DNA of 64,000 nt from Lederbergia citrisecunda (GTDB lineage: Bacteria; Bacillota; Bacilli; Bacillales; Bacillaceae_C): assembly GCF_018343695.1 (NCBI RefSeq), contig NZ_JAGYPJ010000001.1, positions 1,561,001-1,625,000 of the forward strand, given 5' to 3'. Position numbers and translations under genes: made by a program. The notes below the pieces were generated by a model. That model did no database searches. It saw nothing but the letters and a program-made list of their open reading frames with translations, and was not told the origin of the DNA. This document shows positions 16,953 through 25,077 of this stretch, one piece after another (the first letter of the stretch is position 1; the number at the start of each line of letters is the position of its first letter).

Positions 16953-17642
16953 TCATCCATTAACCGTTTTCCTCTCAATCCTTTTTTCCTGATCGCCCTG
17001 AATGATTCTCTGTACATAAACATTTGGTGTATGAATTGTATTTGGGTCTATTTCTCCTGCTCTACACAGTATTTCCACCTCAGCAATCGTCACTTTACCT
17101 GCTGTAGCTATAATGGGGTTAAAATTACGTGCTGTTTTACGATACAGGAGATTCCCTATTTCGTCCCCTTTCCAAGCTCTCACAATACTAAAATCAGCAA
17201 CAAACGCCTCTTCGAGTACATATTTTCTCCCATTGAATTCCCGTATTTCTTTTTGTTCCGCCACCAACGTCCCAACACCTGCTGGAGTATAAAAAGCAGG
17301 AATCCCTGCACCTCCAGCACGGATTTTCTCAGCCAAGGTTCCTTGCGGAATTAATTCTACTTCTATTTCTCCCGAAAGAACCTGTCTTTCAAACTCTTTA
17401 TTTTCACCAACATATGATCCAATCATTTTTTTAATCTGTTTGTTTTTTAGCAATAAACCAAGTCCCCAATCATCCACTCCGCAATTATTCGAAATAATGG
17501 TTAAATCTTTAACACTCTTATCTCGTAGCGCCAATATCAGATTTTCTGGTATCCCACAGAGACCAAAACCGCCTATCATTAGAGTAGAGCCATCTTGAAT
17601 ATCACCTATGACCTCTTGAAAGGATGTATATACTTTTTTCAA
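16953..17642 (-). CDS. scoA: 3-oxoacid (acetoacetate) CoA-transferase subunit A
   Basis: The 229-residue CoA-binding subunit that pairs with Sco[14 protein letters not shown] near residue 25 is the oxyanion/CoA-binding signature of family I CoA transferases, and [21 protein letters not shown] follows near residue 170. It starts with TTG after a GGAGG site. Expression may be catabolite-controlled through a cre-like site just upstream. The HMG-CoA lyase gene 2.5 kb away makes acetoacetate, the presumed substrate. Confidence 0.9.
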   Translation of the reverse strand: MKKVYTSFQEVIGDIQDGSTLMIGGFGLCGIPENLILALRDKSVKDLTIISNNCGVDDWGLGLLLKNKQIKKMIGSYVGENKEFERQVLSGEIEVELIPQGTLAEKIRAGGAGIPAFYTPAGVGTLVAEQKEIREFNGRKYVLEEAFVADFSIVRAWKGDEIGNLLYRKTARNFNPIIATAGKVTIAEVEILCRAGEIDPNTIHTPNVYVQRIIQGDQEKRIERKTVNG

Positions 17643-17675
17643 ATTTCCATCCTCCTTTATTATCCTTCTGTTTTT

Positions 17676-17690
17676 ATCAAACGTTTTCGT
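17676..17690 (-). promoter_or_regulatory. Possible CcpA (cre) site upstream of scoA
   Basis: Minus-strand ACGAAAACGTTTGAT matches the cre pattern WTGNAANCGNWNNCW except for about two positions. It lies about 35 bases before the scoA start and also next to the xpaC promoter. Catabolite repression of acid-CoA metabolism would fit; the match alone is weak evidence. Confidence 0.35.
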
Positions 17691-17691
17691 C

Positions 17692-17720
17692 TTTCATTAA
17701 ATTGCATTTTTCCTTATAAT
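17692..17720 (+). promoter_or_regulatory. Putative sigma-A promoter of xpaC-yaaN
   Basis: TTTCAT and TATAAT with a 17-base spacer, about 80 bases before xpaC. Confidence 0.5.
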
Positions 17721-17799
17721 AGATATGAATGAAACCTTTATTTAACCATCAACGTAAATCATTTATATAGAAAAGAAGCGATAAGGAGTAGATGCGGGC

Positions 17800-18450
17800 A
17801 TGAAACCTGTTTTTACATTTTTTCTCGGCATGTTTGCAGCCGCGGAAATCATTTTACTATGGGTCATTTTATTTAATGGTTCCATCTTAGGATTTTTACC
17901 TTCTACCGTCTCCGCATTCCTTGCAGGGGGGCTTACATTTTTTGGAATAAAACTATATTCTGATCATAAATTTTTGAAAAAAAATAAATTGACAAGAAAA
18001 GAATATGTGTATATACAAAAAAACTTGGTGGAAGCAAAGAAAAAAATCAGCAGACTGCAAAAAGCTTTTTTTTCTGTTAGAACGATGGGTGCTTTTAAAC
18101 AGTTATATGAATTAAGCAAATTATCAAAGCGGATGTACGCCATCATCAATAAAGAACCAAGACGTTTTTACCAATCTGAGCGTTTCTTCTTCTATCATCT
18201 TGATTCTGTTGTGGAGCTCTCCGAAAAGTATGCGTTGCTCGCCGCCCAGCCTGTAAAAAATGAAAAAATGTATATTTCCCTTAAGGAAACTCAGAGTACG
18301 TTGGGAGACCTAAGTGAATCGATCAAAAAAGATATTTATCACGTACTTTCATCAGATATTGACGACTTGAACTTTGAATTAGATGTTGCAAAACATTCTC
18401 TGAAAAAATTGGAGTATAACCCCCTCGAGGATGAAAGGAGAACGAAATAA
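17800..18450 (+). CDS. xpaC: XpaC-family protein
   Basis: A 216-residue protein with two N-terminal hydrophobic segments ([20 protein letters not shown] and [20 protein letters not shown]) and a long, basic, probably coiled-coil cytoplasmic part. It matches XpaC, named for hydrolysis of 5-bromo-4-chloroindolyl phosphate; its true role is unclear. The ATG has AAGGAG upstream. Its stop overlaps the start of yaaN (TAATG), the same pairing as xpaC-yaaN in B. subtilis, though there near the replication origin. Confidence 0.85.
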   Translation: MKPVFTFFLGMFAAAEIILLWVILFNGSILGFLPSTVSAFLAGGLTFFGIKLYSDHKFLKKNKLTRKEYVYIQKNLVEAKKKISRLQKAFFSVRTMGAFKQLYELSKLSKRMYAIINKEPRRFYQSERFFFYHLDSVVELSEKYALLAAQPVKNEKMYISLKETQSTLGDLSESIKKDIYHVLSSDIDDLNFELDVAKHSLKKLEYNPLEDERRTK

Positions 18451-19631
18451 TGAGTTCACAAAATAAAGAAACTGAAACAGTATTAAAAACAGATTTTTCA
18501 AGCCTTGATGATCTTCTAGCTAATCCATTTGGTGAACAAGAGATCGTGCCAATAAAGCAGGAACCATTACAACAAGAGGTTAAACCTGTCAGACTCGTGG
18601 ACAGCTTGCCTGATGAGAATCGAAAGCGAGCACTCGAGCTTGCCAAACAGATTGATCCTGCTAATCATCAAGCTGTAATTGCTTATGGCACGCACGCACA
18701 GTCTCAATTATTAAATTTTTCAAGTTCAATGTTGGATCATGTTCAAAGTAAAGACATTGGTCCAATTGGTGATATTTTAAGTGAGTTAATGGGTAAGCTC
18801 CGGGATGTTAATCCCGATGAGCTTTCACCTGAAAAAAAGAACTTTTTCTCAAAGATGTTCGGCAAGATTTCCAATTCCATTCAAGAGGTAATGTCCAAAT
18901 ACCAAAAAACGGGAGCGCAAATTGACCGAATTACTGTGAAATTGAATCAATCTAAGCAAACGTTGATAGATGATTTAAAGATGCTTGAACAATTATATGA
19001 GAAAAACAAGGAATACTTTCATGCTTTGAATATTTATATTGCAGCAGGAGAGTTAAAAATTGAAGAGTTAACGACTAAGACGATTCCAGAGCTAAAGAAA
19101 AGAGCTGAAGCCTCCGGCGATCAAATGACGTATCAGGAAGTTAATGATATGGTTCAATTTGCAGATCGTCTTGAAAAGAGGCTTTATGATTTAAAACTAA
19201 GCAGACAAATTACGATCCAAAGTGCGCCGCAAATCAGAATGATTCAAAATACGAATCAGGCACTCGCTGAGAAAATTCAAACTTCGATTATGACGGCCAT
19301 TCCGCTTTGGAAAAATCAAATTGCTATAGCATTAACACTTATTCGTCAACGCCAGGCTGTAGAAGCACAAAAGCAAGTTTCTAAAACAACGAATGATTTA
19401 CTACTCAAAAATGCTGAGATGTTAAAAACAAATACAATTGAAACAGCAAGAGAAAATGAACGTGGACTTGTTGATATTGAAACATTGAAAAAGACACAAT
19501 CTAATTTAATTACAACACTAGAGGAGACAATCAAAATTCAACAAGAAGGCCGGGCAAAACGCGCCCAGGCGGAGCAAGAACTTGTTTCAATGGAAAACGA
19601 ACTAAAACAAAAATTATTGAAGCTTACGTAA
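18450..19631 (+). CDS. yaaN: YaaN, TelA-type toxic anion resistance family protein
   Basis: A 393-residue member of the TelA family (tellurite resistance protein A). It is largely alpha-helical with long coiled coils: [40 protein letters not shown] and the C-terminal [20 protein letters not shown] are recognisable. No enzymatic motifs were seen. It is translationally coupled to xpaC. The family is linked to tellurite and cell-envelope stress resistance, but a molecular mechanism is not established. Confidence 0.88.
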   Translation: MSSQNKETETVLKTDFSSLDDLLANPFGEQEIVPIKQEPLQQEVKPVRLVDSLPDENRKRALELAKQIDPANHQAVIAYGTHAQSQLLNFSSSMLDHVQSKDIGPIGDILSELMGKLRDVNPDELSPEKKNFFSKMFGKISNSIQEVMSKYQKTGAQIDRITVKLNQSKQTLIDDLKMLEQLYEKNKEYFHALNIYIAAGELKIEELTTKTIPELKKRAEASGDQMTYQEVNDMVQFADRLEKRLYDLKLSRQITIQSAPQIRMIQNTNQALAEKIQTSIMTAIPLWKNQIAIALTLIRQRQAVEAQKQVSKTTNDLLLKNAEMLKTNTIETARENERGLVDIETLKKTQSNLITTLEETIKIQQEGRAKRAQAEQELVSMENELKQKLLKLT

Positions 19632-19663
19632 TGCACTAGGACTTAATAAAAATGACAATGCCT

Positions 19664-19718
19664 AAAAAAATAGACTTGTTCCATTATTATTTGAAAGGAA
19701 CAGGTCTATTTTTTTTCT
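19664..19718. terminator. Bidirectional terminator between yaaN and the lipoprotein gene
   Basis: Stem AATAGACTTGTTCC/GGAACAGGTCTATT flanked by A-run and T-run, so it can end both converging transcripts. Confidence 0.85.
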
Positions 19719-20011
19719 TTATTTTTTGCTGGTGAAGTGTAACTAGTTGTTTTCTTGTCAGCGTAAGGCATTCTTGTAATGACAATTGGATCCTTTAAAT
19801 GAGTGTTGGGAATTTGTTGTGGTTTCAAACCATTTGGCATATATTCAATATTCTTAGCTTCTGGCGGAAGAGGGATATAAACAGAATCCATGATGATGAT
19901 TTTTTGTTTATACTGTTTACTTTTTGTTTCCTGTGCTACTTCCGTGTTGCTACAAGCAAATAAAGTAATGCTTAACGTAGAAATGAATGTACATATTATT
20001 AACTTTTTCAT
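19706..20011 (-). CDS. Small lipoprotein
   Basis: A 101-residue protein with a lipoprotein signal peptide: MKKLIICTFISTLSITLFAC with the lipobox LFAC, so the mature chain is anchored at cysteine 20. The rest is polar, with MDSVYIPLPPEAKNIEYMP and a lysine-rich tail. I do not recognise a family. The ATG at 20011 has AAAGGGA eight bases upstream; the ATG three codons earlier abuts the ribosome site and is less likely. Confidence 0.75.
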   Translation of the reverse strand: MKKLIICTFISTLSITLFACSNTEVAQETKSKQYKQKIIIMDSVYIPLPPEAKNIEYMPNGLKPQQIPNTHLKDPIVITRMPYADKKTTSYTSPAKNKEKK

Positions 20012-20164
20012 GAACACCATCCCTTTATACTCAGTTTTATTTAATAGACAAAATAATAATCCTCTTGGTTTCATTAGTTTTCACCTTTAGGACATAAGCT
20101 ACCCTACTTTTCATATTTTAAAGTAATCGCATTTTTTCTAAATCTTCTTTTAGGAGGAGTTAGG

Positions 20165-21061
20165 TTGGTTTTACCAGAAAAGGTGACAATCATTGAAGTA
20201 GGGCCACGAGATGGATTGCAAAATGAAGACAACTTTGTCGATACTGAGACTAAGAAAGAATTCATTGGAAAATTGGAACTAGCGGGAATTCTGGAAATGG
20301 AAATCACTTCTTTCGTTTCACCAAAATGGGTTCCACAAATGAGGGATGCTGTTTCGATTGTGACTTCTCGCCCTAAAGGGATTCGCAGCATTGCTTTAGT
20401 TCCAAATCGTAAAGGAATGGAAAAACTATTGGAAACCGATTGTAAAAATATTGCGGTTTTCGTGGGTGTGAGTGATAGTTTTAACCGGAAAAATATAAAT
20501 AAATCAACACGGAATAGTATGGAGGAATTAATCCCAATGATTGCTGGATTAAAAGCTAAAGGATTTTTTGTCCGCGCCTGTATATCCACTGCTTTCTACT
20601 GTCCGTATGAAGGGAAAGTTTCGATAGTAGACACAGTAAAGCTTTGCAGTGAATTCGCTGCAGTCGGAGTCGATGAACTAAGTGTCGCAGATACAATTGG
20701 AATGGCGACTCCCGTAGAGTCTTTTATACTTTTTTCCGAACTAAAGAAAGAGCTGCCCTTTGTTATGATTGCAGCCCATTTTCACGATACGCGCAAAATG
20801 GCGCTTGCTAATATTTATGCTTCCCTTCAAGCGGGGATCGACCGTTTTGATTCTTCCGCCGGAGGGATAGGCGGTTGCCCTTTCGCGCCAGGATCGAGCG
20901 GCAATGTTGCTACTGAAGATGTAGTTTATATGCTCGAACGAATGGGAATTGAAACCGGAATTGACCTTGATAAACTTGTTGATGCGATTGATGTAATCGC
21001 CCCTCACCTTTCGAGAGAAATTGACTCAGGCTATTATCGACTCTCAAAGGTTAAGCTTTAG
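20165..21061 (+). CDS. yngG: Hydroxymethylglutaryl-CoA lyase
   Basis: Cleaves HMG-CoA to acetyl-CoA and acetoacetate, the last step of leucine catabolism. The 298-residue TIM-barrel protein has the metal/catalytic start IEVGPRDGLQNE, the AHFHDTRKMALANIYA metal-binding histidines and the signature GIGGCPFAPGSSGN with the catalytic cysteine. Translation begins at TTG, seven bases after AGGAGG; no ATG is available at the right place. The acetoacetate produced can be activated by ScoAB encoded nearby. Confidence 0.93.
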   Translation: MVLPEKVTIIEVGPRDGLQNEDNFVDTETKKEFIGKLELAGILEMEITSFVSPKWVPQMRDAVSIVTSRPKGIRSIALVPNRKGMEKLLETDCKNIAVFVGVSDSFNRKNINKSTRNSMEELIPMIAGLKAKGFFVRACISTAFYCPYEGKVSIVDTVKLCSEFAAVGVDELSVADTIGMATPVESFILFSELKKELPFVMIAAHFHDTRKMALANIYASLQAGIDRFDSSAGGIGGCPFAPGSSGNVATEDVVYMLERMGIETGIDLDKLVDAIDVIAPHLSREIDSGYYRLSKVKL

Positions 21062-21086
21062 GTAGTTGATTGACGCCCCTTCTTTT

Positions 21087-21340
21087 ATTCGAGACAAATG
21101 TCACTGATGTTCCAATTTCATCCCGAATAACCCTTTGATTCACGATGAAATTCACTTATTTTCCATTTTCATCGTGAATAACGCATTGATTCGAGATGAA
21201 CCTTACCGATTTTCTATTTTCATCGCGAATTACGCGGATTAGTTACCTCCACCATTAAAATCAGACCAGCTTAGGGCATCAATACTTAGATTGGTTACCT
21301 TCATCATTGGAATCAACCCAACATAGTGCGTTAATCGAAT
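21087..21340. repeat. Tandem ~51-bp imperfect repeats with internal palindromes
   Basis: Three units start at 21087, 21138 and 21189 (period 51). Each opens ATTCRMGAYRAA and closes TTTCATCNCGAAT, so each can fold into a hairpin. Two further units of a related size start at 21238 and 21290 (period 52), sharing ATTRGTTACCTYCAYCATT and AATCARMCCARC. They fill the gap between HMG-CoA lyase and yqkB; a small GAGGC/GCCTC hairpin follows at the yqkB stop. Confidence 0.75.
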
Positions 21341-21360
21341 CAAGAGGCATTGAACGCCTC

Positions 21361-21696
21361 TCAACTCAATACGATATTGCAGCTCATTCGTCCATTTAAT
21401 ATTTGCCCTGGACTTGTTAAGCGAAATGATTGGGTTTCTTGGGAGTAATCGATTTTCATTTCTTCATCAAAAAAAATAGCCTTTGATTTTTCTATATAAA
21501 TGTCCAGTTTATCCGTCTCAATTAACATATCGTTCGAATCCAAATCCTGCTTGTTTATTAATTGCAATGTTGGAACACCGCTGACAACACAGCCGCAGCC
21601 GTCCGTTTCATATTTCAATTTTAAGATTAGATTTTTTTCGCCCATTTTCTGTTTGATTTGTCGTGAAGCCGCTTCGGAAATTGATATTTTCATCAT
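21361..21696 (-). CDS. yqkB: YqkB, HesB/IscA-like Fe-S biogenesis family protein
   Basis: A 111-residue protein of the HesB/IscA-like family. The cysteines lie in TDGCGCVVSG and near the C-terminus in NGRMSCN rather than in the canonical A-type pattern, as in B. subtilis YqkB. It is probably involved in iron-sulfur cluster handling, but no specific client is known. A GGAAGG-GGAG ribosome site precedes the ATG. Confidence 0.85.
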   Translation of the reverse strand: MMKISISEAASRQIKQKMGEKNLILKLKYETDGCGCVVSGVPTLQLINKQDLDSNDMLIETDKLDIYIEKSKAIFFDEEMKIDYSQETQSFRLTSPGQILNGRMSCNIVLS

Positions 21697-21804
21697 GTTC
21701 TCCCCTTCCTTCCTTTCATTTTAACACATAGCTTTCGAAGTAAGGTTGCATTTCCTCTTCGTTCCTTCTACTATTAATAGGAACAGTCTTTTTACAAGGG
21801 GGAT

Positions 21805-22023
21805 ATGAATTTGGAAAAAGTACAAATTAAAGTAATGGATAACGGCTCTTATCGAGTAACGGGAGACGTTGAATTAATTGATGTTGATGGTAATGTATTT
21901 GAAACAAAACAAGTATTTTCTTTATGCCGCTGTGGCCTTTCAAGTCGCAAACCGTTTTGTGACGGCACACATAAAGGGAACTTTGAATCATGCGTCCGTG
22001 CAGAAAAAGTATTAAATGATTAA
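21805..22023 (+). CDS. CDGSH-type iron-sulfur protein
   Basis: A 72-residue protein with one CDGSH motif, CRCGLSSRKPFCDGTH (three Cys and one His), the ligand set of a [2Fe-2S] cluster as in mitoNEET-like proteins. No membrane segment precedes it, so it is cytosolic. AAGGGGG lies just before the ATG, and a strong terminator follows. Function in Bacillus is unknown; it may serve redox or cluster transfer. Confidence 0.92.
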   Translation: MNLEKVQIKVMDNGSYRVTGDVELIDVDGNVFETKQVFSLCRCGLSSRKPFCDGTHKGNFESCVRAEKVLND

Positions 22024-22031
22024 TTTGGAAC

Positions 22032-22055
22032 GCCCGCAGCTCTGCGGGCTTTTTC
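22032..22055 (+). terminator. Terminator of the CDGSH gene
   Basis: Stem GCCCGCAG/CTGCGGGC followed by TTTTTCT, eight bases after the stop codon. Confidence 0.9.
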
Positions 22056-22387
22056 TATTCTATGATGATCATTTGATCAATTTTTTCGACTGAAATCTTT
22101 ATAACACGTTCGTTTTTATCCACTACACGAAATTCTTTATTTATTGGATCAAAATAATGAATCTTTCCTAATACTTCTTCATAATGATGATCGTTAAAAC
22201 GTGTGATCATCACTTCTTTCCCAAATTCCATTGCCATACCCGCTATTTCATTTAGCATTTCCAATTTTTGTTCATCCAATTGCTTTAATTTTTCATGCGT
22301 GTCTTCTTCCGCCCATTTCCGGAGCATTGTGACATGCTCTGGAAGCATAAGCGAACTCCATTTGATACGACCACGATCCCGAATCAT
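22055..22387 (-). CDS. YolD-like protein
   Basis: A 110-residue protein of the YolD-like family (MIRDRGRIKWSSLMLPEHV at the N-terminus, HYFDPINKEFRVVD in the beta-rich C-terminal part). YolD proteins are nearly always encoded beside Y-family polymerases of the UvrX/YqjW type and are thought to work with them in SOS mutagenesis. It starts 44 bases after the polymerase stop. The ATG at 22387 has AAAGGG eight bases away, so the frame extending to 22420 was shortened. Confidence 0.85.
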   Translation of the reverse strand: MIRDRGRIKWSSLMLPEHVTMLRKWAEEDTHEKLKQLDEQKLEMLNEIAGMAMEFGKEVMITRFNDHHYEEVLGKIHYFDPINKEFRVVDKNERVIKISVEKIDQMIIIE

Positions 22388-22430
22388 TTCACACACCCTT
22401 TCCTTTGCACAAATCTGCAATATTATTGGT

Positions 22431-23693
22431 TTATGCTTTATGTCCTCCTACAAGAGCTGCCCTCTTTCTTGCCGTTCCTGCCTTCGTATAGGAAATTGCC
22501 CGTAATAAGGACACTCCTCCATGCCGCCTACGAATTCGATCTACGGTGTAGCCTAGCTTTTTCTCACTTATTTTTCTAGGCTCAAATAAATTTAACTGAA
22601 CATACTTATCATCCATCACATTCGATAATGCAATGGAAATTTGCCGTACTGTCTTGCCTGTATAATGTGTTTGAAACAATCGCAAACAGATACGATACAA
22701 ATCCATTGTTGTATTAGTTGGTTCCTCTACTGAGTACGAACGTAAAAATCCACCGCCAAATTCTTTATCGCTATAGCCAATACCGAGGCTGATGGTCCTT
22801 CCAGCCTTTTTACGCTCTCTTGCCCTTCGCGCCACCTCTTCACACATTTCGAGAATGACACAAATAATCTCCTCTTTATCCTTATAATCACGAAGCAAGA
22901 TTTGACTTTTTCCAAAGCTGATTTGCCCTTCTATAATCGGGGCCCCTAATTCGGACAAATCTACTCCCCACGCATGGTAGTAAAGTTGGTTCCCCATCAC
23001 TCCAAATTTTTTCTCCAGCAAGTGCAACTCCGAATGGGCAAGCTGTCCTACATTAAAAATTCCCATACCATTTAGCGTTCTTTCTACCCTTCTTCCGATT
23101 CCCCACATCTCGCTAAGTGGAGCCACAGACCATAGTTTTTCCGGAACATCTTCATAAGTCCATTCCGCTATACCGGTTTTTTTTGCTTCAAGATCAAGGC
23201 AAAGTTTGGAAAGAAGCATATTCGGTCCGATACCGATAGAACATGTTAGCTGGAACTCTCGAAACAACTCATCTTTAATTTTCTCGGCAACTAAACGAGC
23301 ATCCCCCCATAGGTCACTCGTTCCATCGATTTTGATAAAGCTCTCATCCACGCTATACACGTGAATCGCTTCTTTCGGAACGTAACGATGAAAAAGATGT
23401 GTAATTTCAGTAGCAATCCTTAAATACGTGCTCATCTTTGCCTCTTCAAGCAGAATTCTTTTATCATTCGGAATTTCAAAAAGCCTAGAACCCGTTTTGA
23501 TTCCAAAATCTTTTTTCAAACGTGGGGATGCGGCGAGCACGACACTCCCGGGTTGCTTCAAATTTCCAACAACTGCAAGATGGCATTCTAATGGATCACA
23601 TCCAAGCATCACCGCCGAACAGCTCGCATAAAAGCTCTTCATATCAACACATAATATTTTGTCGTGTGGAAGCTTACTGTAATCAACACCCAT
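22431..23693 (-). CDS. uvrX: Y-family translesion DNA polymerase, UvrX/YqjW-like
   Basis: A 420-residue Y-family polymerase. Palm motifs include CVDMKSFYASC (first catalytic Asp) and VYSVDESFIKIDGT (Asp-Glu pair). The thumb has a helix-hairpin-helix (MWGIGRRVERTLNGMGI), and the little-finger part is basic. It resembles UvrX/YqjW more than DinB. The ATG at 23693 has GGAGGC upstream. A LexA box lies about 350 bases upstream, separated from the gene by hairpin repeats. Chromosomal YqjW and phage UvrX are alternatives; the symbol is a family label. Confidence 0.88.
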   Translation of the reverse strand: MGVDYSKLPHDKILCVDMKSFYASCSAVMLGCDPLECHLAVVGNLKQPGSVVLAASPRLKKDFGIKTGSRLFEIPNDKRILLEEAKMSTYLRIATEITHLFHRYVPKEAIHVYSVDESFIKIDGTSDLWGDARLVAEKIKDELFREFQLTCSIGIGPNMLLSKLCLDLEAKKTGIAEWTYEDVPEKLWSVAPLSEMWGIGRRVERTLNGMGIFNVGQLAHSELHLLEKKFGVMGNQLYYHAWGVDLSELGAPIIEGQISFGKSQILLRDYKDKEEIICVILEMCEEVARRARERKKAGRTISLGIGYSDKEFGGGFLRSYSVEEPTNTTMDLYRICLRLFQTHYTGKTVRQISIALSNVMDDKYVQLNLFEPRKISEKKLGYTVDRIRRRHGGVSLLRAISYTKAGTARKRAALVGGHKA

Positions 23694-23721
23694 ATTTATG
23701 CCTCCTATTAGAAATGCGTAA

Positions 23722-23832
23722 GCGCCTCGTTCAGCCCCGACAAGCAAATGTTCTGGGGCGAAAAAGTCGTTCTTTGACTTTTATGCCTCAGGTTATTTGA
23801 CCTCGAGGGGCTAGGCGCTGAAGCTGGACAAA
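23722..23832 (-). repeat. Interspersed repeat, family B (copy 2)
   Basis: The reverse complement shows the family B blocks in order: GTCCAGCTTCAGCGCCTAG, CCCCTCGAGGTC, CAGAACATTTG, GTCGGGGCTGAACGAG and GCGCTTACGC. Compared with the copy at 10571 it carries extra sequence in the middle. AAATGCGTAAGCGCCTCG occurs twice, at about 23715 and 23834, so the element is bounded by a direct repeat. Confidence 0.65.
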
Positions 23833-23854
23833 GAAATGCGTAAGCGCCTCGGAA

Positions 23855-24001
23855 ATGGAAGAAAGGCTAAAAGCGCAACATCCTGTTGCAGGCTCAAGCA
23901 GCGACGTTCTGTCGCCTCGCCTGCACTTGTACATCCGTGTACGTCGCAACGCCTTTCTGACCCGCGTCCTGCGGGCCTCCGACAAGCAAATGTTCTGAGG
24001 C
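23855..24001 (+). repeat. Modular hairpin repeat, family C (copy 1)
   Basis: Four short hairpins follow each other at 23875, 23901, 23929 and 23961: GCAACATCCTGTTGC, GCGACGTTCTGTCGC, GTACATCCGTGTAC and CCCGCGTCCTGCGGG. Stems differ in sequence, but three of the four loops read RTYCT. A shorter copy with two such hairpins lies at 31053-31190; shared blocks outside the hairpins include GAAGGCTAAGAGCGCAAC-like and TCCGACAAGCAAAT. Confidence 0.75.
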
Positions 24002-24045
24002 AAACAGTTCACCTTTTAATTTTTATCGCTTTTAGTTATATTTTA

Positions 24046-24059
24046 CGAACGTTTGTTCT
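24046..24059. promoter_or_regulatory. LexA (SOS) box
   Basis: CGAACGTTTGTTCT fits the Gram-positive LexA site CGAACRNRYGTTYC at 12 of 14 positions. It lies upstream of the uvrX-yolD pair on its coding strand, with AT-rich promoter-like sequence around it (TTGCAT and TAAAAT on the minus strand). Another stem (GTACC/GGTAC, 24087-24116) and a degenerate family A fragment follow up to 24170. Confidence 0.7.
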
Positions 24060-24233
24060 ATTATATGCAATATATTAGCCGAAAGTACCTATTTTTTCAA
24101 ATGGTACTTTTTTCTAAATTAAGGGTCCTGTTAAACGTGTATGGTGATTTCCGCTTCACTCCTAACAAAATAGGAAAATCAAGAATGAGCTTTAGCGAAG
24201 AAAAATTTTAAAAAAACTGCTACCAATAAGAAA

Positions 24234-24278
24234 AAACTCATACCTAAACCTCGATTTTAGAGATTTAGGTATGAGTTT
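24234..24278 (-). terminator. Terminator of yqjP-yqjQ
   Basis: Long perfect arms AAACTCATACCTAAA and TTTAGGTATGAGTTT, then TTTCTTATT on the minus strand. The hairpin begins at the yqjQ stop codon. Confidence 0.85.
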
Positions 24279-25077
24279 ATTTTTTAAAAAACGCTTTTCT
24301 CCCCAAAGATTCAACCGTCCTTGGTGCTATTGTATGCAAAGTCGCTGTCCAATTCATCCAGCGTGGCATATTGATTTCCCGGTGATTTTTAAGCATGACG
24401 CTAACTATATTTCTGGCAACCTTTTTGGGATCCAGAATAAATTGACCTAGTTTTTTCAAATATGATCCTTCTGGATCGGCTTTTTGAAAAAAATCAGTAT
24501 GTATGGGTCCGGGATTAACAGCCGTTACAAATACACCGTGCTCAGATAATTCCATCCTCAAGCTGTTCGAAAATCCAAGTACTGCATGTTTCGTAGCAGC
24601 ATATACACTTGATTTAGGAGTTGCAAGCTTTCCGGCTTGGGAGGCAATATTTATAATATGACCGGATTTTCTTTTACACATATACGGAATGACTTCCCTT
24701 GTACACGTAATTAAACCGATTACGTTGACGGCAAACATTCCTTCCAAATCAGCAAAATTGATATCAATCGCATTAGAAAAAATCCCGTAACCGGCATTAT
24801 TCACTAAAACATCAATCTCTCCTTCTGTTTCATAGATGCGTTTGAATACTTGAGATATTTGTTCCGGCTTGGATACATCTAGCTCAAAGCCTTTGCATTT
24901 CACTCCATATTGGTCGCGAATTCGGGTAGATAATTGATTCAGCTTTTCGATATTACGTGCAAGTAAAATTAAGTCAGCTCCATTTTGTGCACACAAGTAA
25001 GCAATCTGCTCCCCGAGTCCTCCAGAAGCTCCCGTTATGGCAACTGTTTTCCCTTTAATGCGTTCATTTATCATCAT
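24277..25077 (-). CDS. yqjQ: Short-chain dehydrogenase/reductase YqjQ
   Basis: A 266-residue SDR oxidoreductase. The Rossmann motif TGASGGLGEQIA binds NAD(P); NNAGYG, the catalytic serine in IASQAG, and YAATK (YxxxK) are all present. The C-terminal tail WTATLHTIAPRTVESLG may contact a hydrophobic substrate. The start overlaps the yqjP stop by four bases, so the two are coupled. The substrate is unknown. Confidence 0.92.
   Translation of the reverse strand: MMINERIKGKTVAITGASGGLGEQIAYLCAQNGADLILLARNIEKLNQLSTRIRDQYGVKCKGFELDVSKPEQISQVFKRIYETEGEIDVLVNNAGYGIFSNAIDINFADLEGMFAVNVIGLITCTREVIPYMCKRKSGHIINIASQAGKLATPKSSVYAATKHAVLGFSNSLRMELSEHGVFVTAVNPGPIHTDFFQKADPEGSYLKKLGQFILDPKKVARNIVSVMLKNHREINMPRWMNWTATLHTIAPRTVESLGRKAFFKK

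Noticed and set aside
23836-24078. Plus- and minus-strand frames across the family C hairpin repeat
   Set aside because: The sequence is a string of palindromes found again at 31 kb; the open frames follow from GC-rich repeats, not from coding.
24087-24116. Stem GTACC/GGTAC followed by six T on the plus strand
   Set aside because: Terminator-like, but no plus-strand gene precedes it; too little evidence to call it functional.
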